Shown here piece after piece: positions 15,056 through 24,210 of a DNA stretch of 64,000 nt. Location: NCBI RefSeq assembly GCF_900188105.1, contig NZ_FZNP01000001.1, positions 620,001-684,000 on the forward strand, written 5' to 3'. The translations under genes were made by a program, and so were the position numbers. Source of the stretch: Actinomadura mexicana (GTDB lineage: Bacteria > Actinomycetota > Actinomycetes > Streptosporangiales > Streptosporangiaceae). Each line of letters opens with the position of its first letter. Positions within the stretch are counted from its first letter, which is position 1. The notes beneath the pieces are model-generated. The model ran no database searches. It saw only the letters and a list, made by a program, of their open reading frames with translations, and was not told where the DNA came from.

Positions 15056-17752
15056 TCACGATTCCTCGGTGTCGAAGGACTCGGCGCGTCCGCGCCGGGT
15101 GCCCTGCTGGATGGACGACATCATCGACCGCAGCTGCTCGGGCGACCGGTCGGCGCGGGCGGCGGGCGCGGGGCCGGCCGGCGCGATGTTCTCCTCGCGC
15201 AGCTGGGAGGCCATGTTCTCCTGCCGGACCCGCTTCGGCAGCGAGGGCCGGTCGCCGCCGGCCGACTTGCCCGGGGGACGGCGCCGCACCTCGCGGGGCG
15301 AGCGCGGCACGCCCGGCGGGGGCGGCGGCGCCGACGCGGGCTCGGGCGGGGGGTCGCCCCACGGCGACGGGGCCGGCCGGGGCGTCGGCGACGGGCCCTG
15401 GATCGGCTCCTCGAACACCGGGATGGGCCCGGTCAGCGCGTCCGGCTCTGAGGGCGGCTCTCCAGGCGGAGGCACGGCGGCGGCCGGGGGGATGAACGGG
15501 CGGACGGGCTGCGCGGGCGGGGCGAGCGGCTCCTGCGGCGGGGGCGGCGCGGCAGACGTCGCCGCGTGCCGTCCGGACGGCAGGTGCAGCACGGACCCGC
15601 CCTCGTCCAGCACCGGCTGCGGGCCGCTGCGGACGCTGGCGCCGCTCACGACCGTGCCGACGGGGACGAGCGCGTCCTCGGCGCGGCGGGTGGTGAGGGC
15701 GGGCGCGCTCCGCACCGGTTCGCCCTCGTCGGGGACGACGAGCTCCTCGGGCAGCAGCACGATCGCGGTCATGCCGCCGTAGGGGGACGTCCGCAGGGTG
15801 ACCTTGATGCCGTGCCGGCGGGCCAGCCGGCCGACGACGAACAGGCCGAGCTGCGCGCTGTCGGACAGGTCGAACTCGGCGGCGGTGGCGAGCCGCTCGT
15901 TGGCGGCGGCGAGGCTGGGCTCGTCCATGCTGAGGCCGCGGTCCTCGACCTCCAGCGTGAAGCCGTGCGAGACGGCCTGCCCCTGCACCTGGACGGTCGT
16001 GTGCGGCGGCGAGAACGTCGCGGCGTTCTCGATCAGCTCGGCGAGCAGGTGGATAACGTCGGCGACGGCCGGGCCGACGATCGCGGCGCGGGTCATCGGG
16101 GCGACGTTGACGCGGGTGTAGTCCTCGACCTCGGACGCGGCGGCGCGGGCGACGTCCACGATCGCGACGGGGCTGCGCCAGCCGCGGCCGGGCGCCTGCC
16201 CGGACAGGATGATCAGGCCCTCGGCGTGCCGGCGCATGCGGGTGGCGAGGTGGTCGACCCGGAACAGGTCCTCCAGGTCGTCGGGGGTCTCGATGCGCCG
16301 CTCCATCGAGTCCAGCAGCTTGAGCTGGCGGTGCAGCAGCGTCTGGCTGCGGCGGGCGAGGTTGACGAACACGTCGCTGACGTTGCGGCGAAGCGTCGCC
16401 TCCTCGACGGCGCTCTGGATCGCGGTGCGGCGGGCGGCGTTGAACGCCTCGCCGACCTGGTCGATCTCGCGGGTCCCGAACGCCAGCGGCGGCGCCTCGG
16501 CGGCCACGTCGACCTCCTCGCCGCGGCGCAGCCGGCGGATCACGCCGGGCAGCCGGACGTCGGCCAGGTCGATCGCCTCGCGGCGCAGCCGGCGCAGCTC
16601 GCGGATGACGGACCGGGCGACCCAGATCGCCAGGACGAGGGTGGCGACGACCGCGACCAGCCCGAGCGCGCCCGCGAGGACGACGCGGGTGATGATGCCC
16701 TCGGAGATCGGCTGGGCGCGCTTCTCGGCGCCCGCCGACACCGACAGTTCGAGGCCGCGCAGCCGGGTGAGGTTGGAGTCGGCGGTGGTCTTCCACAGCG
16801 CGCCGGCGGCGCCGGTGGCGTTGACCAGCCGGGGCGAGGCGACGAAGCGGTCCTCCAGCACGCGGAGCCGGCCGTACTCGGGCATGCCGACGATGCGCTC
16901 GTAGTAGGACTGGTCGGGCGAGCGCAGCTCGGCCGCCGTGTAGGTGTAGAGGGTGCGCTGCGTGCCGACGAGCTTGACGTACTGGGCGTGCTCGCCGGGC
17001 GTGATCCTGCCGGCGGCGAGCGCGCCCGCCAGCAGCGCGTCCTCCTGCGCGAGGACCTCGCGGGCCCGGGTCAGCGACGCCTCGTTGCGGGCGTCCTTGG
17101 CGACCTCGGAGTTGTCCAGCGTGGCGAGCGAGCCCTGCAGCGCGCCCACGTCGCCGAGCAGGGCGGTGTAGTCGGCGAACGCGCGGGCCCGGTCCAGGCG
17201 GCCGGCGTCGATGGCGCGGCGCCGGCCCTCCAGCCCGTCCAGCTCGGTGAGGATCTTGCCGGCGATGCTCCGGGCGTCCTTCGGAGCGGCGCCGGTGACG
17301 GCGTCGGACCCGGCGAGCCTGCGGAACAGGTCGGCCTGCCGGTCGGTGACCAGGCGGCCGGACTCCATCGCGGCGCGGTCGCCCTCGGCGCGGCCGCCGA
17401 GGTACACCATCGACAGCCGCCGCTCGGCCTGCAGGGCGCTGCCGAGCGCGCCCGACGGGTAGCCGTAGTGGTCCTGGACGGTCTTGACGTGGCGGAGGTT
17501 GAGTCCCTCGCCGAGCGCGATGCTCGCGGCGAACGCCCAGAGCACGCCGAGGGAGACCACCGAGACGGTGACCATCAGGACGACCTTGAAACGGATGGAG
17601 CGGAAACGCGCGGCCTTGGGAGCCCGCCGGTGTCCGGCGGACGAGTCCGTTGTGCGGCCTCGATTTGGCACTGCGGCTGAACCTTCACTCGATCGGACGG
17701 CTGACATCGACTGGTCGGACGGCGGGTATCGATTGCGTGCGGAGCGGCTCAC
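15056..17752 (-). CDS. cvnA: Conservon membrane sensor histidine kinase-like protein (CvnA family)
   Basis: An 898-residue protein. It has a transmembrane helix at about 56-80, an extracytoplasmic nitrate/nitrite-sensing-type helical domain (about 85-360), a second helix near 365-391, a HAMP-like linker, then a kinase core with an HATPase domain (LIENAATFSPPHTTVQV, N-box; DRGLSM; LGLFVVGRLARRHG). A long Pro-rich tail follows from about 700 to 898. There is no clear phospho-accepting H-box, as is usual for this family. The start may be the GTG at 17752 or the ATG at 17707; no convincing ribosome site distinguishes them. It leads the cvnA-cvnC-cvnD transcript and is divergent from the binding-protein gene at 17861. 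Confidence 0.88.
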   Translation of the reverse strand: MSRSARNRYPPSDQSMSAVRSSEGSAAVPNRGRTTDSSAGHRRAPKAARFRSIRFKVVLMVTVSVVSLGVLWAFAASIALGEGLNLRHVKTVQDHYGYPSGALGSALQAERRLSMVYLGGRAEGDRAAMESGRLVTDRQADLFRRLAGSDAVTGAAPKDARSIAGKILTELDGLEGRRRAIDAGRLDRARAFADYTALLGDVGALQGSLATLDNSEVAKDARNEASLTRAREVLAQEDALLAGALAAGRITPGEHAQYVKLVGTQRTLYTYTAAELRSPDQSYYERIVGMPEYGRLRVLEDRFVASPRLVNATGAAGALWKTTADSNLTRLRGLELSVSAGAEKRAQPISEGIITRVVLAGALGLVAVVATLVLAIWVARSVIRELRRLRREAIDLADVRLPGVIRRLRRGEEVDVAAEAPPLAFGTREIDQVGEAFNAARRTAIQSAVEEATLRRNVSDVFVNLARRSQTLLHRQLKLLDSMERRIETPDDLEDLFRVDHLATRMRRHAEGLIILSGQAPGRGWRSPVAIVDVARAAASEVEDYTRVNVAPMTRAAIVGPAVADVIHLLAELIENAATFSPPHTTVQVQGQAVSHGFTLEVEDRGLSMDEPSLAAANERLATAAEFDLSDSAQLGLFVVGRLARRHGIKVTLRTSPYGGMTAIVLLPEELVVPDEGEPVRSAPALTTRRAEDALVPVGTVVSGASVRSGPQPVLDEGGSVLHLPSGRHAATSAAPPPPQEPLAPPAQPVRPFIPPAAAVPPPGEPPSEPDALTGPIPVFEEPIQGPSPTPRPAPSPWGDPPPEPASAPPPPPGVPRSPREVRRRPPGKSAGGDRPSLPKRVRQENMASQLREENIAPAGPAPAARADRSPEQLRSMMSSIQQGTRRGRAESFDTEES

Positions 17753-17817
17753 GCGGAACGCAGGAGAGCCTAGGACGGTCCGCCGCCATGTGTCGACAGT
17801 TTCCAGTTCATCACGTT

Positions 17818-17852
17818 TTGTGGCGACGGACAGCCCAAAATACCCCTACGAT
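17818..17852 (+). promoter_or_regulatory. Promoter giving a leaderless transcript for the orphan binding protein
   Basis: TACGAT at 17847-17852 lies eight bases before the GTG at 17861, so transcription should start at or next to the start codon. No ribosome site is present. A TTGTGG at 17818-17823 with TACCCC at 17841-17846 (17-base spacer) is an alternative arrangement. Confidence 0.55.
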
Positions 17853-17860
17853 GCCTCAGC

Positions 17861-19081
17861 GTGATGGCTCGTACCCCAGAAGCGACGACGACCGCGCGCC
17901 GACCGGCCCGCGCCCGCCGGACCCTCCTCGCCGCCGGGGCGCTGGTCGCGGCGGCGCTGACCGGCGCCTGCAGCGGCGACTCCGGCGGGACCGCGGCGCC
18001 GCCCGACGTCCCGATGCTGCAGGAACTCGGCACCCCGGAGGGCCGGCTCGACCTGGTCGCCTGGGCCGGGTACGCCGAGAACGGCACGAACGACCCGAAG
18101 GTCGACTGGGTCACGCCGTTCACCAAGGCGACCGGCTGCAAGGTGCACACGAAGGTCGCCGACACCTCCGACTCGATGGTCGCACTCATGAAGACCGGGC
18201 GGTACGACGGCGTGTCGGCGTCCGGCGACGCGAGCCTGCGGCTCGTCTACGGCGGGACGGTCGCGCCCGTCAACACCGGTCTGATCAGCAGTTGGGAGGA
18301 CATCGCCAAGTACCTGAAGAACCAGCCGTACAACTCCGCCGGCGGGCGGATGTACGGCGTCCCGCACGGCTACGGCGCCAACATGCTGATGTACCGGACG
18401 GACAAGATCACGCAGCGTCCGACGTCGTGGAGCGTGGTGTGGGACAAGCAGTCCCCCGCCGCCGGGCACGTCGTCGCCTACGACTCCCCCATCTACATCG
18501 CGGACGCCGCGCTCTACCTCAAGGCGCACCGCCCCGACCTGAAGATCACCGACGTCTACGAGCTGGACGACGAGCAGTTCGACGCCGCGGTGAACCTGCT
18601 CAAGCAGCAGCGCCCGAACGTCAACCAGTACTGGGCGAACTACCTGGACGAACTCCAGTCGTTCAAGAGCGGCTACAACTACGCCGGCACCGCCTGGCAG
18701 GTGACCGCGAACCTGGCCATGACGGACAAGGCGCCGGTCGCCACGACGATCCCGGACGAGGGCGCGACCGGCTGGTCCGACACCTGGATGATCTCCTCGA
18801 AGGCCCAGCATCCGACCTGCATGTACAAGTGGATGAACTGGATCACCATGCCCAAGGTGCAGGCGGAGGTCGCGCAGTGGTTCGGTGAGGCGCCCGCCAA
18901 CCCGAAGGCGTGCAGGTACACCGCCAAGGGCTTCTGCTCGACCTACCACGTCGGCGACCCGGAGTTCTACAAGCGCCTGGCGTTCTGGAAAACCCCGGTG
19001 AAGAACTGCGGGGACGACCGCGGCAACGAATGCGTGGACTACTCCCGCTGGGCCCAGGCCTGGACGCAGATCAAGGGCTGA
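17861..19081 (+). CDS. Extracellular solute-binding lipoprotein (spermidine/putrescine PotD-like), orphan
   Basis: A 406-residue lipoprotein with lipobox LTGACS (Cys near residue 37). The mature part is a two-lobed binding protein: LDLVAWAGYAENG, DVVWV-like opening, YGVPHGYGANMLMYRTD, and the C-terminal CMYKWMNWITMPKVQAEVA segment of PotD-like proteins. Several cysteines in the C-terminal third (for example CRYTAKGFC, NCGDDRGNEC) could form disulfides. No permease or ATPase genes are next to it, so it must share a transporter encoded elsewhere or act as a receptor. GTG 17861 and ATG 17864 are both possible starts of a leaderless mRNA. Confidence 0.88.
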   Translation: MMARTPEATTTARRPARARRTLLAAGALVAAALTGACSGDSGGTAAPPDVPMLQELGTPEGRLDLVAWAGYAENGTNDPKVDWVTPFTKATGCKVHTKVADTSDSMVALMKTGRYDGVSASGDASLRLVYGGTVAPVNTGLISSWEDIAKYLKNQPYNSAGGRMYGVPHGYGANMLMYRTDKITQRPTSWSVVWDKQSPAAGHVVAYDSPIYIADAALYLKAHRPDLKITDVYELDDEQFDAAVNLLKQQRPNVNQYWANYLDELQSFKSGYNYAGTAWQVTANLAMTDKAPVATTIPDEGATGWSDTWMISSKAQHPTCMYKWMNWITMPKVQAEVAQWFGEAPANPKACRYTAKGFCSTYHVGDPEFYKRLAFWKTPVKNCGDDRGNECVDYSRWAQAWTQIKG

Positions 19082-19399
19082 CCCCCGCCTGACCTGCGCC
19101 GCAGGCCGTTGACGCGGCCACCTCCCCCGGCCGATGCACGAGCCGCCACCCGCGATCGACGGTGAAGTCGACCGGCTGCGGGCGGACTTCCCGCACCACG
19201 GGTGTGTAAAGCCGGGGGAAGGGGAACGCGGCGAAGGGTCAAGCCCGCGTCAGAATTGGAAAACGCACCGCTGACGACCGGGCCGGACGCCCTGGACCCG
19301 CACCCCCTCCGGCCGCGCCCTCCCGGGCCGACCACCGGCCGCGCCCGGTCCGGGGCCGGCGCCGAGTTCACGACCGCCGCACGTCCAGGCGGCGGCGCG
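19082..19399. other. Intergenic region without a recognised gene
   Basis: About 318 bases between the convergent binding-protein and small zinc-ribbon genes. Short open frames here look like chance GC-rich reading frames. No hairpin with a U tract was identified. Confidence 0.5.
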
Positions 19400-19642
19400 T
19401 CAGGGCCAGCGGTACTCGGCGCCCTTGGACGGGACGTGGTGGGGCAGGTAGCACTTCGTGGTGACGTGCTCGTCCTTGCAGTCGAGGCACAGGTAGGTGC
19501 GGTGGCCGCGCAGCCCGCGGCCCCGTTCGTCGCAGGGCGGGCAGACGCACGGCGACCAGCCGACGATGACCCGGCCCGGGTCGAGCCGGTGCCCGGCGGG
19601 GCACAGGAACGGGACGTGTTCGGGAGCGTGCACGGCTCGCAC
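19400..19642 (-). CDS. Small cysteine-rich (zinc-ribbon-like) protein
   Basis: An 80-residue protein with three cysteine pairs: FLCPAGH, CVCPPC, and CLDCKDEHVTTKC. The spacing suggests one or two zinc ribbons. The GTG at 19642 and a second GTG three codons later (VHAPEHVPF) are both possible starts. It ends at GAEYRWP. Such small proteins occur in actinobacteria without known function; nucleic-acid or protein binding is an inference. It lies downstream of the encapsulin cargo gene, beyond a tandem repeat. Confidence 0.65.
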   Translation of the reverse strand: MRAVHAPEHVPFLCPAGHRLDPGRVIVGWSPCVCPPCDERGRGLRGHRTYLCLDCKDEHVTTKCYLPHHVPSKGAEYRWP

Positions 19643-19714
19643 CCTACTCGAACATGTGATCGATCGAGAAGCGGGCTCCCTCGCACGGCAGGGCCGGGGA
19701 CGGGCGTACGGCCC

Positions 19715-19824
19715 GTGGTCGCGGACGGTCAGCGGTCGCGACCGTGGACGGCCAGTGGTCGCAGAACGGTCAGCGGTCGCGGACGGGTCAGCGGTCGCGG
19801 ACGGTCAGTGGTCGCGGACGGTCA
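19715..19824. repeat. Stop-codon-spanning tandem repeat after the polyprenyl synthase gene
   Basis: Six degenerate copies of a 17-18 base unit (consensus GYGGTCGCGGACGGTCA on the + strand; one copy is extended to 23 bases). On the coding (-) strand a copy encodes the final residues TVRDH followed by TGA. Stop triplets recur at 19805 (the used one), 19788, 19770 and 19729. The period is not a multiple of three, so the repeated stops fall in different frames. Confidence 0.85.
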
Positions 19825-20884
19825 TCAGGCGGGCGAGCGCCCGCAGTTCGGCGTCGGCGCACGGGGTGGCGCCGGCGGCGTCGAGGTCGGCGAGGGCGTC
19901 GGTGAGGAGTTCGTCGGCGTGGGCGGCGGCCCAGGCGCGGCCGCCCGCCGCGTCGACGAGGCCGGCGGCGAGGACCACCTCCTCGTCGGTGAGCGGAGCG
20001 TCGCGCAGGTAGAGGGTGGCGAGGTCGCTCCCCGCGGCGCTGCCGGAGGTGAGGGCCGCGACGACGGGCAGCGACTTCTTGCGGCGGCGCAGGTCGGCGT
20101 GGACGGGCTTGCCGGTGACCGCCGTCTCGCCCCAGATGCCGAGCAGGTCGTCGACGAGCTGGAAGGCCAGGCCGAGGCGCTCGCCGAAGGCGCGCAGGCG
20201 CGACACCTGCCCGGCGGTGCCGCCGCCGTACACGGCGCCGAGCGCGCACGAGGCGCCGATCAGCGCGCCGGTCTTGCCCGCGGCCATGGCCAGGCACTCG
20301 TCGAGCGTGACGTCGGCGCGCTCCTCGAACGCCAGGTCGGCGCGCTGGCCCTCGACCAGTTCCAGGACGGCCCGGGCGAGGATGCGCACGCCGCGGGCGA
20401 CCACCGCGGAGGGCTCCTCGGCGAGGACCTCGTAGGCGGCGGCGAGGAGGGCGTCCCCGGACAGGATCGCGGCGTTGGCGCCGAACACCGCCCACGCGGT
20501 GGGGCGGTGCCGGCGGGTGAGGTCGCCGTCCATCACGTCGTCGTGCATGAGGGAGAAGTTGTGCGCAAGCTCGACCGCCGCGGCGGCCGGCAGGGCGGCC
20601 TGGACCGTCCCGCCGACCGCCTCCGCGGCCAGCAGCGTGAGAGCGGGCCGGATCGCCTTGCCGCCCGCCCCGGCGGCGGGGCGGCCGCGCTCGTCGCGCC
20701 AGCCGAAGTGGAATCCCGCGGTGGAGCGCGACGCGTCCGGCATGGCCTCGACCACGTGACGCAGCGCGGGGTCGAGCAGGCGGCGGCTCCAGGTGAGCAC
20801 CTCCGCCGCCGTCCGGGGGCGGTGCTGCGGCCCCGTCCGGTGGTCGCAGCCGATCACGGCCGGGTCGTCTCTCCAGGCGGGCAT
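19805..20884 (-). CDS. Polyprenyl diphosphate synthase, likely encapsulin family 2 cargo
   Basis: A 359-residue class I isoprenyl diphosphate synthase. The first Asp-rich motif is MHDDVMDGD and the second is FQLVDDLLGIWG. The GKAIRPALTLL and KTGALIGASCALG segments carry the substrate-binding Lys/Arg and Lys/Thr residues. It condenses isopentenyl diphosphate with an allylic diphosphate; product length is unknown. An N-terminal stretch of about 35 residues (MPAWRDDPAVIG onward) is low-complexity-like and could hold a short cargo-loading signal. It lies 17 bases downstream of the second shell gene with a GAGGGGA site. Actinobacterial family 2B encapsulin loci are known to encode polyprenyl transferase cargo, so packaging in the shell is the likely role. 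Confidence 0.9.
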   Translation of the reverse strand: MPAWRDDPAVIGCDHRTGPQHRPRTAAEVLTWSRRLLDPALRHVVEAMPDASRSTAGFHFGWRDERGRPAAGAGGKAIRPALTLLAAEAVGGTVQAALPAAAAVELAHNFSLMHDDVMDGDLTRRHRPTAWAVFGANAAILSGDALLAAAYEVLAEEPSAVVARGVRILARAVLELVEGQRADLAFEERADVTLDECLAMAAGKTGALIGASCALGAVYGGGTAGQVSRLRAFGERLGLAFQLVDDLLGIWGETAVTGKPVHADLRRRKKSLPVVAALTSGSAAGSDLATLYLRDAPLTDEEVVLAAGLVDAAGGRAWAAAHADELLTDALADLDAAGATPCADAELRALARLMTVRDH

Positions 20885-20901
20885 GGCGGGGTCCCCTCTC
20901 G

Positions 20902-22272
20902 TCAGCGGGCGATCTCGACGTTCTCCAGGACGCCGAGGGCGTCGGGGACCAGCACGGCGGCCGAGTAGTAGGCGCTGACCAGGTAGGTCAGCAGCCCCTT
21001 GTCGTCGATCCCGGTGAAGCGGACCGCGAGGCCCGGCCGGACCTCGTTCTCCAGCCCGGTGCGGTGCAGGCCGACGACGCCCTGGTCGTCCTCGCCGGTG
21101 CGCAGCGCGAGGATCGAGCTGGTCCCGGTCGGGGAGATCGGGATCTTGTCGGACGGGAGGATCGGGACGCCGCGCCAGGCGTGCGCGCGGCGGCCCTCGA
21201 CCTCGACGGGCGCGGGGTACACGCCGCGCCGCGTGCACTCCCGGCCGATCGCCGCGATCGTCTTCGGATGGGCGAGGAAGAACCGGGTCTTGCGGCGCCG
21301 CGCCAGCAGCTCGTCCATGTCGGCGGGGGTCGGCGGGCCCCCGAGGGTCTGGATGCGCTGGCGCAGGTCCGCGTTGTGCAGCAGGCCGAAGTCGCGATTG
21401 TTGATCAGTTCGTGCTCCTGGCGCTCCCTGATCTCCTCGATCGTCAGCCTGAGCTGCTGCTCGACCTGGTCCATCGGCTCGCTGTACAGGTCGGCGACCC
21501 GGGAGTGGACGCGCAGGAGCGTCTGGGTGACGGCCAGCTCGTACTCGCGGGGAGATGCCTCGTAGTCGACGAACGTGCCGGGCAGGACGGGTTCGCCGCC
21601 GTGCCCGGACGCCAGTTCGATCGCCGCCTCGCCGTGCCGGGTCTGCGGCGGGGCGGGCGCGGCCCGGTACTCCTCCAGGTGCGCGCGCAGCGCCTCGGAC
21701 CGCTCGGTCAGCTCCTCGATCGCCTCCCGCGGAAGCGACAGGACGATCACGGGGGTGAGCGCGCGGAACGTGTGCGCCCACTCCCCCGGCTCGCCGAGCA
21801 GGGCGTCGGCGCCGAAGAACCCGCCGCCGTCGCGGACGCCGACCCGGCCGGCGGCGTCGTAGGCGCCGGGGACGCTCTCCTCGACCTTGCCGTGCGCGAT
21901 CAGGTGGACCGCGTCCAGGGGCCCGCCCGACTCCGCGATCACCTCGCCGGGCCGGTACTCGCGCTGCTCGAACCGCGCGGCGAGACCGTCCAGGACCGCG
22001 GGGTCGGACAGGCCGCGCAGCGGCGGCAGCTCGGCCAGTTCGGGCGGGACGACCCGGATCGCCGCGCCGTCGTTGACGAACGTCACGAGCCCGTCGCCGA
22101 GCCGGTAGGTGAGCCTGCGGTTCACCCGGTAGGAGCCGCCGCCGGCCTGCACCCACGGCAGCTGCGACAGCAGCCACCGCGGGGTGGTGCCCTGCGTCTG
22201 CGGGACGGACTTGGTCGTCGAGGCGAGGTTGCGTGCGGTGCGGGTGGAGAGCGCCAGCCGTTCCTCCGTCAC
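20902..22272 (-). CDS. Family 2B encapsulin shell protein with cyclic-nucleotide-binding domain (second shell component)
   Basis: A 456-residue protein from GTG 22272 overlapping the stop of the upstream shell gene (GTGA). It has an N-terminal arm ([19 protein letters not shown]), then a cNMP-binding insert at about 75-195 ([37 protein letters not shown]), then the HK97-like shell body ([30 protein letters not shown] and [20 protein letters not shown], each in parts, and [18 protein letters not shown]). It is clearly homologous to the other shell protein but diverged across the cNMP domain. Together they could form a mixed nanocompartment. The cNMP pocket FGADALLG lacks the usual Arg, so ligand binding is uncertain. 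Confidence 0.9.
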   Translation of the reverse strand: MTEERLALSTRTARNLASTTKSVPQTQGTTPRWLLSQLPWVQAGGGSYRVNRRLTYRLGDGLVTFVNDGAAIRVVPPELAELPPLRGLSDPAVLDGLAARFEQREYRPGEVIAESGGPLDAVHLIAHGKVEESVPGAYDAAGRVGVRDGGGFFGADALLGEPGEWAHTFRALTPVIVLSLPREAIEELTERSEALRAHLEEYRAAPAPPQTRHGEAAIELASGHGGEPVLPGTFVDYEASPREYELAVTQTLLRVHSRVADLYSEPMDQVEQQLRLTIEEIRERQEHELINNRDFGLLHNADLRQRIQTLGGPPTPADMDELLARRRKTRFFLAHPKTIAAIGRECTRRGVYPAPVEVEGRRAHAWRGVPILPSDKIPISPTGTSSILALRTGEDDQGVVGLHRTGLENEVRPGLAVRFTGIDDKGLLTYLVSAYYSAAVLVPDALGVLENVEIAR

Positions 22273-23708
22273 GCGCCGGCACCGCCGTGCGCGACCTCGA
22301 CCGACTCCAGCATGCCGAGCGCGTCGGGCACCAGGACGGCCGCCGAGTAGTACGCGCTGACCAGGTAGTTGAGGAGCGCCTTGTCGTCGATGCCCATGTA
22401 CCGGACCGACAGCCCGGGCTGGTACTCGTCCGGCAGGCCCACCTGGTGCAGCCCGACGACGCCCTGCGCCGCCTCGCCCGTGCGCATCAGCAGGATCGAG
22501 CTGGTCAGCGTCTGCGAGACCGGGATCTTGTTGCACGGGAAGATGGGCACGCCGCGCCAGCCGGGCACCTTGTGGCCGCCGACGTCGACGCTGTCGGGGT
22601 AGATGCCGCGGGCGCTGCACTCGCGACCGAACGCGGCGATCGCCTTCGGGTGCGCGATGAAGAACGCCGGGTCCTTCCAGACGAGGGTGAGCAGCTCGTC
22701 CATGTCGTCGGGCGTGGGCGGGCCCGAGCGGGTGTGGATGCGCTGCGACAGGTCGGTGTTGTGCAGCAGGCCGAAGTCGCGGTTGTTGACGACCTCGTGC
22801 TCCTGCCGCTCGCGCAGGGCCTCGATGGTCAGCCTGAGCTGCTGCTCGATCTGGTCCATCGGCTGGTTGTAGAGGTCGGCGACGCGGGTGTGGACGCGCA
22901 GCACGGTCTGCGCGACGCTCAGCTCGTACTCGCGGGGGGACGCCTCGTAGTCGACGAACGTGCTCGGCAGGACGGGCTCGCCGTCGTGCCCCGACGCCAC
23001 CTCGATCGCCGCCTCGCCGTGCGCGTTGTGCGCGCGCCGCGGGCTCGCCCGGTACTCCTCCAGGTGCGCCTGGAGCGAGGAGGACTGGCCGAGCGTCTCC
23101 TGGAAGTCGGTCTGCCCCATGCTGAGGATCGTGCAGGCGGTCACCGCCTTGACGGTGTGCTCCCACGTCGGCGGCTCCTCGCCCTCCTCCGCCCCGAGGA
23201 GGGCCTGCTCGCCGAAGAAGTCGCCGTTGGCCAGCGTTCCGAGGACGGTGTCGGAACCGAACTCGCCAGCGCCGATCTTGCTGAGCTTGCCGTGCGCGAC
23301 GAGGACGACCCGGTCGACGGGGCGTCCCCGCTCGACGACGACGTCGCCGGGCGCGTACTCCTGCTGGGTGAAGCGTCCCGCGATGGCGTCCAGGGTCAGG
23401 TCGTCGTCGTAGCCGCGCAGCGGGGGCAGCTCGCCGAGCTCGCGCGGGATCACGCGGACGTCGGCGCCGGTCGTCACGAACGTGACCCGGCCGTCGCCCA
23501 GCGTGTAGGTGAGCCGCCGGTTGACGCGGTAGGTGCCGCCGGACGCCTGCACCCAGGGCAGCAGCTTCAGCAACCACCGCGACGTGATGCCCTGCATCTG
23601 CGGCACGGACTTGGTCGTGGTCGCCAGGTTCCGCGCGGCGGCGGTGCCGAGGCTCAACTGGTGGTCCTGTTGCTGCTGCTCCTGATGCTGCTGTTCCGTC
23701 ACGTCCAC
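22269..23708 (-). CDS. Family 2B encapsulin shell protein with cyclic-nucleotide-binding domain (first shell component)
   Basis: A 479-residue protein. A Gln-rich N-terminus ([17 protein letters not shown]) precedes the arm [19 protein letters not shown] at about 34-52. The cNMP-binding insert spans about 98-218 ([40 protein letters not shown]). The rest is the HK97-like shell body ending [21 protein letters not shown]. The GTG at 23708 or the GTG at 23702 may be the start; the second makes the N-terminus match the sister gene (VTEE). It is the first gene of the shell-shell-cargo operon, with a promoter at 23762-23791. Family 2B shells make icosahedral compartments that enclose terpenoid or other enzymes. 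Confidence 0.92.
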   Translation of the reverse strand: MDVTEQQHQEQQQQDHQLSLGTAAARNLATTTKSVPQMQGITSRWLLKLLPWVQASGGTYRVNRRLTYTLGDGRVTFVTTGADVRVIPRELGELPPLRGYDDDLTLDAIAGRFTQQEYAPGDVVVERGRPVDRVVLVAHGKLSKIGAGEFGSDTVLGTLANGDFFGEQALLGAEEGEEPPTWEHTVKAVTACTILSMGQTDFQETLGQSSSLQAHLEEYRASPRRAHNAHGEAAIEVASGHDGEPVLPSTFVDYEASPREYELSVAQTVLRVHTRVADLYNQPMDQIEQQLRLTIEALRERQEHEVVNNRDFGLLHNTDLSQRIHTRSGPPTPDDMDELLTLVWKDPAFFIAHPKAIAAFGRECSARGIYPDSVDVGGHKVPGWRGVPIFPCNKIPVSQTLTSSILLMRTGEAAQGVVGLHQVGLPDEYQPGLSVRYMGIDDKALLNYLVSAYYSAAVLVPDALGMLESVEVAHGGAGA

Positions 23709-23761
23709 ACCACCGATTCGTCGTGGTCCTGCGGGGAAGAGGGGGCCTTTGGCCACCCGTG

Positions 23762-23791
23762 ACGCTACAGACGGTAATGAGACGGTCGCAA
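23762..23791 (-). promoter_or_regulatory. Promoter of the encapsulin operon
   Basis: On the minus strand TTGCGA (23791-23786) and TAGCGT (23767-23762) are separated by 18 bases, giving a leader of about 45-55 bases before the first shell gene. Confidence 0.5.
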
Positions 23792-24130
23792 GGAGCCATG
23801 CACAGCACCTATGATTTGCCCTCACGCCACACAACTCGAACCCAGGCGCGACATCCCCCGCAACGTGCCTGCTCACCGCCGCGGGAGCGGGAGGGCGACG
23901 TGGGGCGGATCACTCCGCCGGACGGCGCCGGCGAGGAGAGATCCACTGCATTTCGCTGCCGTCCCCGGCGTGCACCGGATCGGGCCCGCTTCCAGACGGG
24001 CCCGGCGGAACCCGAGAGGGCCCAATGACCGGAGTGCGGACCGCACGCGATCGAGACCGGAGCCGCGCTGGCGGTCGCGGGTTCGCCGGCTCCCGCTGAC
24101 CACCCGCTCCCGCGCTGTGCCCCGCTCCCT
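23792..24130. other. Intergenic region upstream of the encapsulin operon
   Basis: About 340 bases between the encapsulin promoter and the repeat that follows the MHS transporter gene. A few AT-richer spots (for example around 23810-23830) could hold further promoter elements. No gene or clear protein site is seen. Confidence 0.5.
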
Positions 24131-24210
24131 GGGCCTCAACTCCCCCGGGCCTCAACTCCCCCGGGCCCTCAACTCGCCCGGGCCTCAGCTCCCCGGGGCC
24201 TCAGCTCCGC
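24131..24210. repeat. Stop-codon-spanning tandem repeat after the MHS transporter gene
   Basis: Five copies of a 16-17 base unit (+ strand GGGCCTCAACTCCCCC, later GGGCCTCAGCTCCCC). On the coding (-) strand each copy carries TGA. Stops lie at 24201 (used), 24185, 24169, 24152 and 24136, at steps of 16, 16, 17 and 16 bases, so successive stops change frame. The copy nearest the gene contributes the last coding residues. Confidence 0.85.

Noticed and set aside
19805..22282. An 825-codon open frame seeming to fuse the polyprenyl synthase to upstream sequence
   Set aside because: Upstream of 20884 it runs through the second shell gene in a different frame and gives Arg/Pro/Ala-rich nonsense. The synthase has its own ATG and ribosome site.
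20902..23808. A 968-codon open frame covering both encapsulin genes
   Set aside because: Only its distal half is the second shell protein; the first half is the other shell gene read in the wrong frame. High GC keeps alternate frames open.
24131..24210. Rho-independent terminator made of repeats
   Set aside because: Adjacent units do not form a stable stem with a U tract; the regular TGA spacing explains the sequence better as a tandem repeat.
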